DNA of 64,000 nucleotides from NCBI GenBank assembly GCA_030549335.1, contig CM060190.1:66664118-66728117 (forward strand). The letters are read 5' to 3'. Origin of the DNA: Pontederia crassipes (Eukaryota > Streptophyta > Magnoliopsida > Commelinales > Pontederiaceae). This document shows, one piece after another, positions 63,150-64,000 of the stretch. Positions within the stretch are counted from its first letter, which is position 1; each line of letters begins with the position of its first letter. The notes beneath the pieces were generated by a model. That model was not told the DNA's origin. It did no database searches and saw only the letters and a program-made list of their open reading frames with translations. The position numbers were made by a program, and so were the translations under genes.

Positions 63150-64000
63150 GTATTAGAAGAGAAATAGTTATAATTGGATGCCTAAATACAACAACAACAA
63201 CAAAGCCTTATCCCACTAGGTGGGGTCGGCTACTATCGTTGATTCATGTTCATAAGATTCGACAGAAAATTGGATGCCTAAATAAACAGAAAAAACACAT
63301 ACAAACCTCATCAATCATCTGAAGTTGTTTGGCAATGTCCTCCATAAATGGGTAACGATTTGCTCCAAAGGCCTCACATATCTTTAAAATCTTTGCCTTT
63401 GCTCTTTCTCCAGAGTAAAAAACTACAAAGACATTCTTTGCAACCTGTAAATTTGAAGTGTAAGAAAAAAGATGCATGGAGTAAGAAAGAACTCAAGGTA
63501 GTTTTTCTTGGCAATTGTAATGTACATTATCTAATGAAGAAGAAAAATACCACTTAAAAGAGGGCATTATACCATGTTATCATGGATACCAAGAAAATCA
63601 GTGCCAAACAATCAACCATTTTCTTTGAGATAAAAACATATGAACATTACAGCTACTGGGCACCCCACTAAGAATTGGTTGATACAGAGTTGACAGTCTC
63701 AGTTTAAGTGCATAAAAGTAAAATAATAGATGCTCCTGGGCATAAAACTTTCAGCATTAATTCACTTTTAACATTAATTATATAATGAGAAAATAGCTAC
63801 TTGTCACCTCTCCAAAAAAATACTAGTCCAAGAGAACAGAAGTAACAGTAGGATATACTTACTTAGGAGTCTTAGGTCTACAATAAAACTGAAGCATCTG
63901 TTGGCAATAAAAGATTAAACAAAACTAAGTTTACATGTAATAAGAAAAAAGGGATTGACCTTTTCTCCTGAAACAGGATCAATGACTGGTTCATCAATTG
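57479..64000 (-). CDS. VHA-a: V-type H+-ATPase subunit a (3' part)
   Basis: Membrane subunit a of the V0 sector forms the proton half-channels of the vacuolar/endosomal H+ pump. Thirteen exons are present (minus): from beyond 64000 to 63960, 63307-63444, 62260-62367, 62039-62146, 61740-61888, 61417-61570, 60276-60436, 59988-60194, 58874-59057, 58700-58783, 58426-58619, 57782-57841 and 57479-57683. All have GT-AG borders and compatible phases. They encode about 596 residues of an expected 820; the N-terminal quarter lies outside the window. Landmarks: [83 protein letters not shown], and [20 protein letters not shown], whose Arg is the essential proton-transfer residue. The tail is [18 protein letters not shown] ending TEDDD. 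An R-to-W change at the exon junction NIWYQF (families usually have RYQF) is the only oddity. Confidence 0.96.
63108..63146. repeat. (TA)n microsatellite in a V-ATPase intron
   Basis: About 19 TA units, 40 bases before the short RTE-tailed copy. Confidence 0.9.
63189..63267 (-). mobile_element. Short RTE-tailed retroelement, copy 3 (79 bp, truncated)
   Basis: On minus it begins at the internal word CTGTCGAATC of copies 1 and 2, lacks the mid segment around GGATCATACG, and ends with the shared GTAGCCGACCCCACC and (TTG)n tail. A perfect 17-base target duplication (63172-63188 and 63268-63284) shows that this is a separate insertion, 5'-truncated on arrival. It sits in sense orientation in a V-ATPase subunit a intron. 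Confidence 0.88.

Overview
The window is nuclear DNA of a flowering plant. It contains intron-rich genes, plant LTR and non-LTR retroelements, and hAT, Mutator and CACTA-type elements. The very GC-rich first exon of the gibberellin 20-oxidase, set in AT-rich intergenic DNA, suggests a monocot, probably not a grass. That placement is inference and low confidence. I see no rRNA, tRNA, CRISPR or bacterial-type features.

Layout. 1-245 is the last exon of an unrecognised plus-strand gene. 246-17,990 is gene-poor and holds simple repeats, a Mutator-like MITE (3,215-3,938), a 1.66 kb non-autonomous hAT-like element (6,794-8,449), a young Copia element (9,385-14,366) and a solo-LTR-like remnant (16,266-16,655). 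18,143-19,541 (minus) is a complete three-exon gibberellin 20-oxidase with a 5'-truncated L1-type LINE in its proximal upstream DNA. 22.5-28.7 kb has no gene and holds a CACTA end, an hAT MITE and a decayed coding-like fragment. 28,770-35,175 (minus) is the gene for TFIIF beta (RAP30), six exons, whose introns contain an L1-like LINE and two short RTE-tailed elements. 35.3-38.8 kb holds a Mutator-type MITE with a GC-rich minisatellite core. 38,775-52,368 (plus) is an 11-exon synaptotagmin-like SMP-C2 protein closest to Arabidopsis CLB/SYT7 (NTMC2T4), with an RTE LINE and an hAT-like MITE in its introns. 57,479 to the window end (minus) is the 3' part, 13 exons, of a vacuolar H+-ATPase subunit a gene whose 5' exons lie outside the window.

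The four recognised host genes are unrelated in function (hormone synthesis, general transcription, membrane contact, proton pumping) and do not form a cluster. The most coherent non-genic story is a LINE/short-element pair. A 770 bp RTE-clade LINE and three short non-autonomous copies share the same 3' end and (TTG)n tail, and each has its own long perfect target-site duplication. I found nothing that I would call a new biological system. The items most worth a second look are that family, the LINE beside the GA20-oxidase promoter, a predicted GC-AG intron in TFIIF beta, and the MITE that carries a GC-rich minisatellite.
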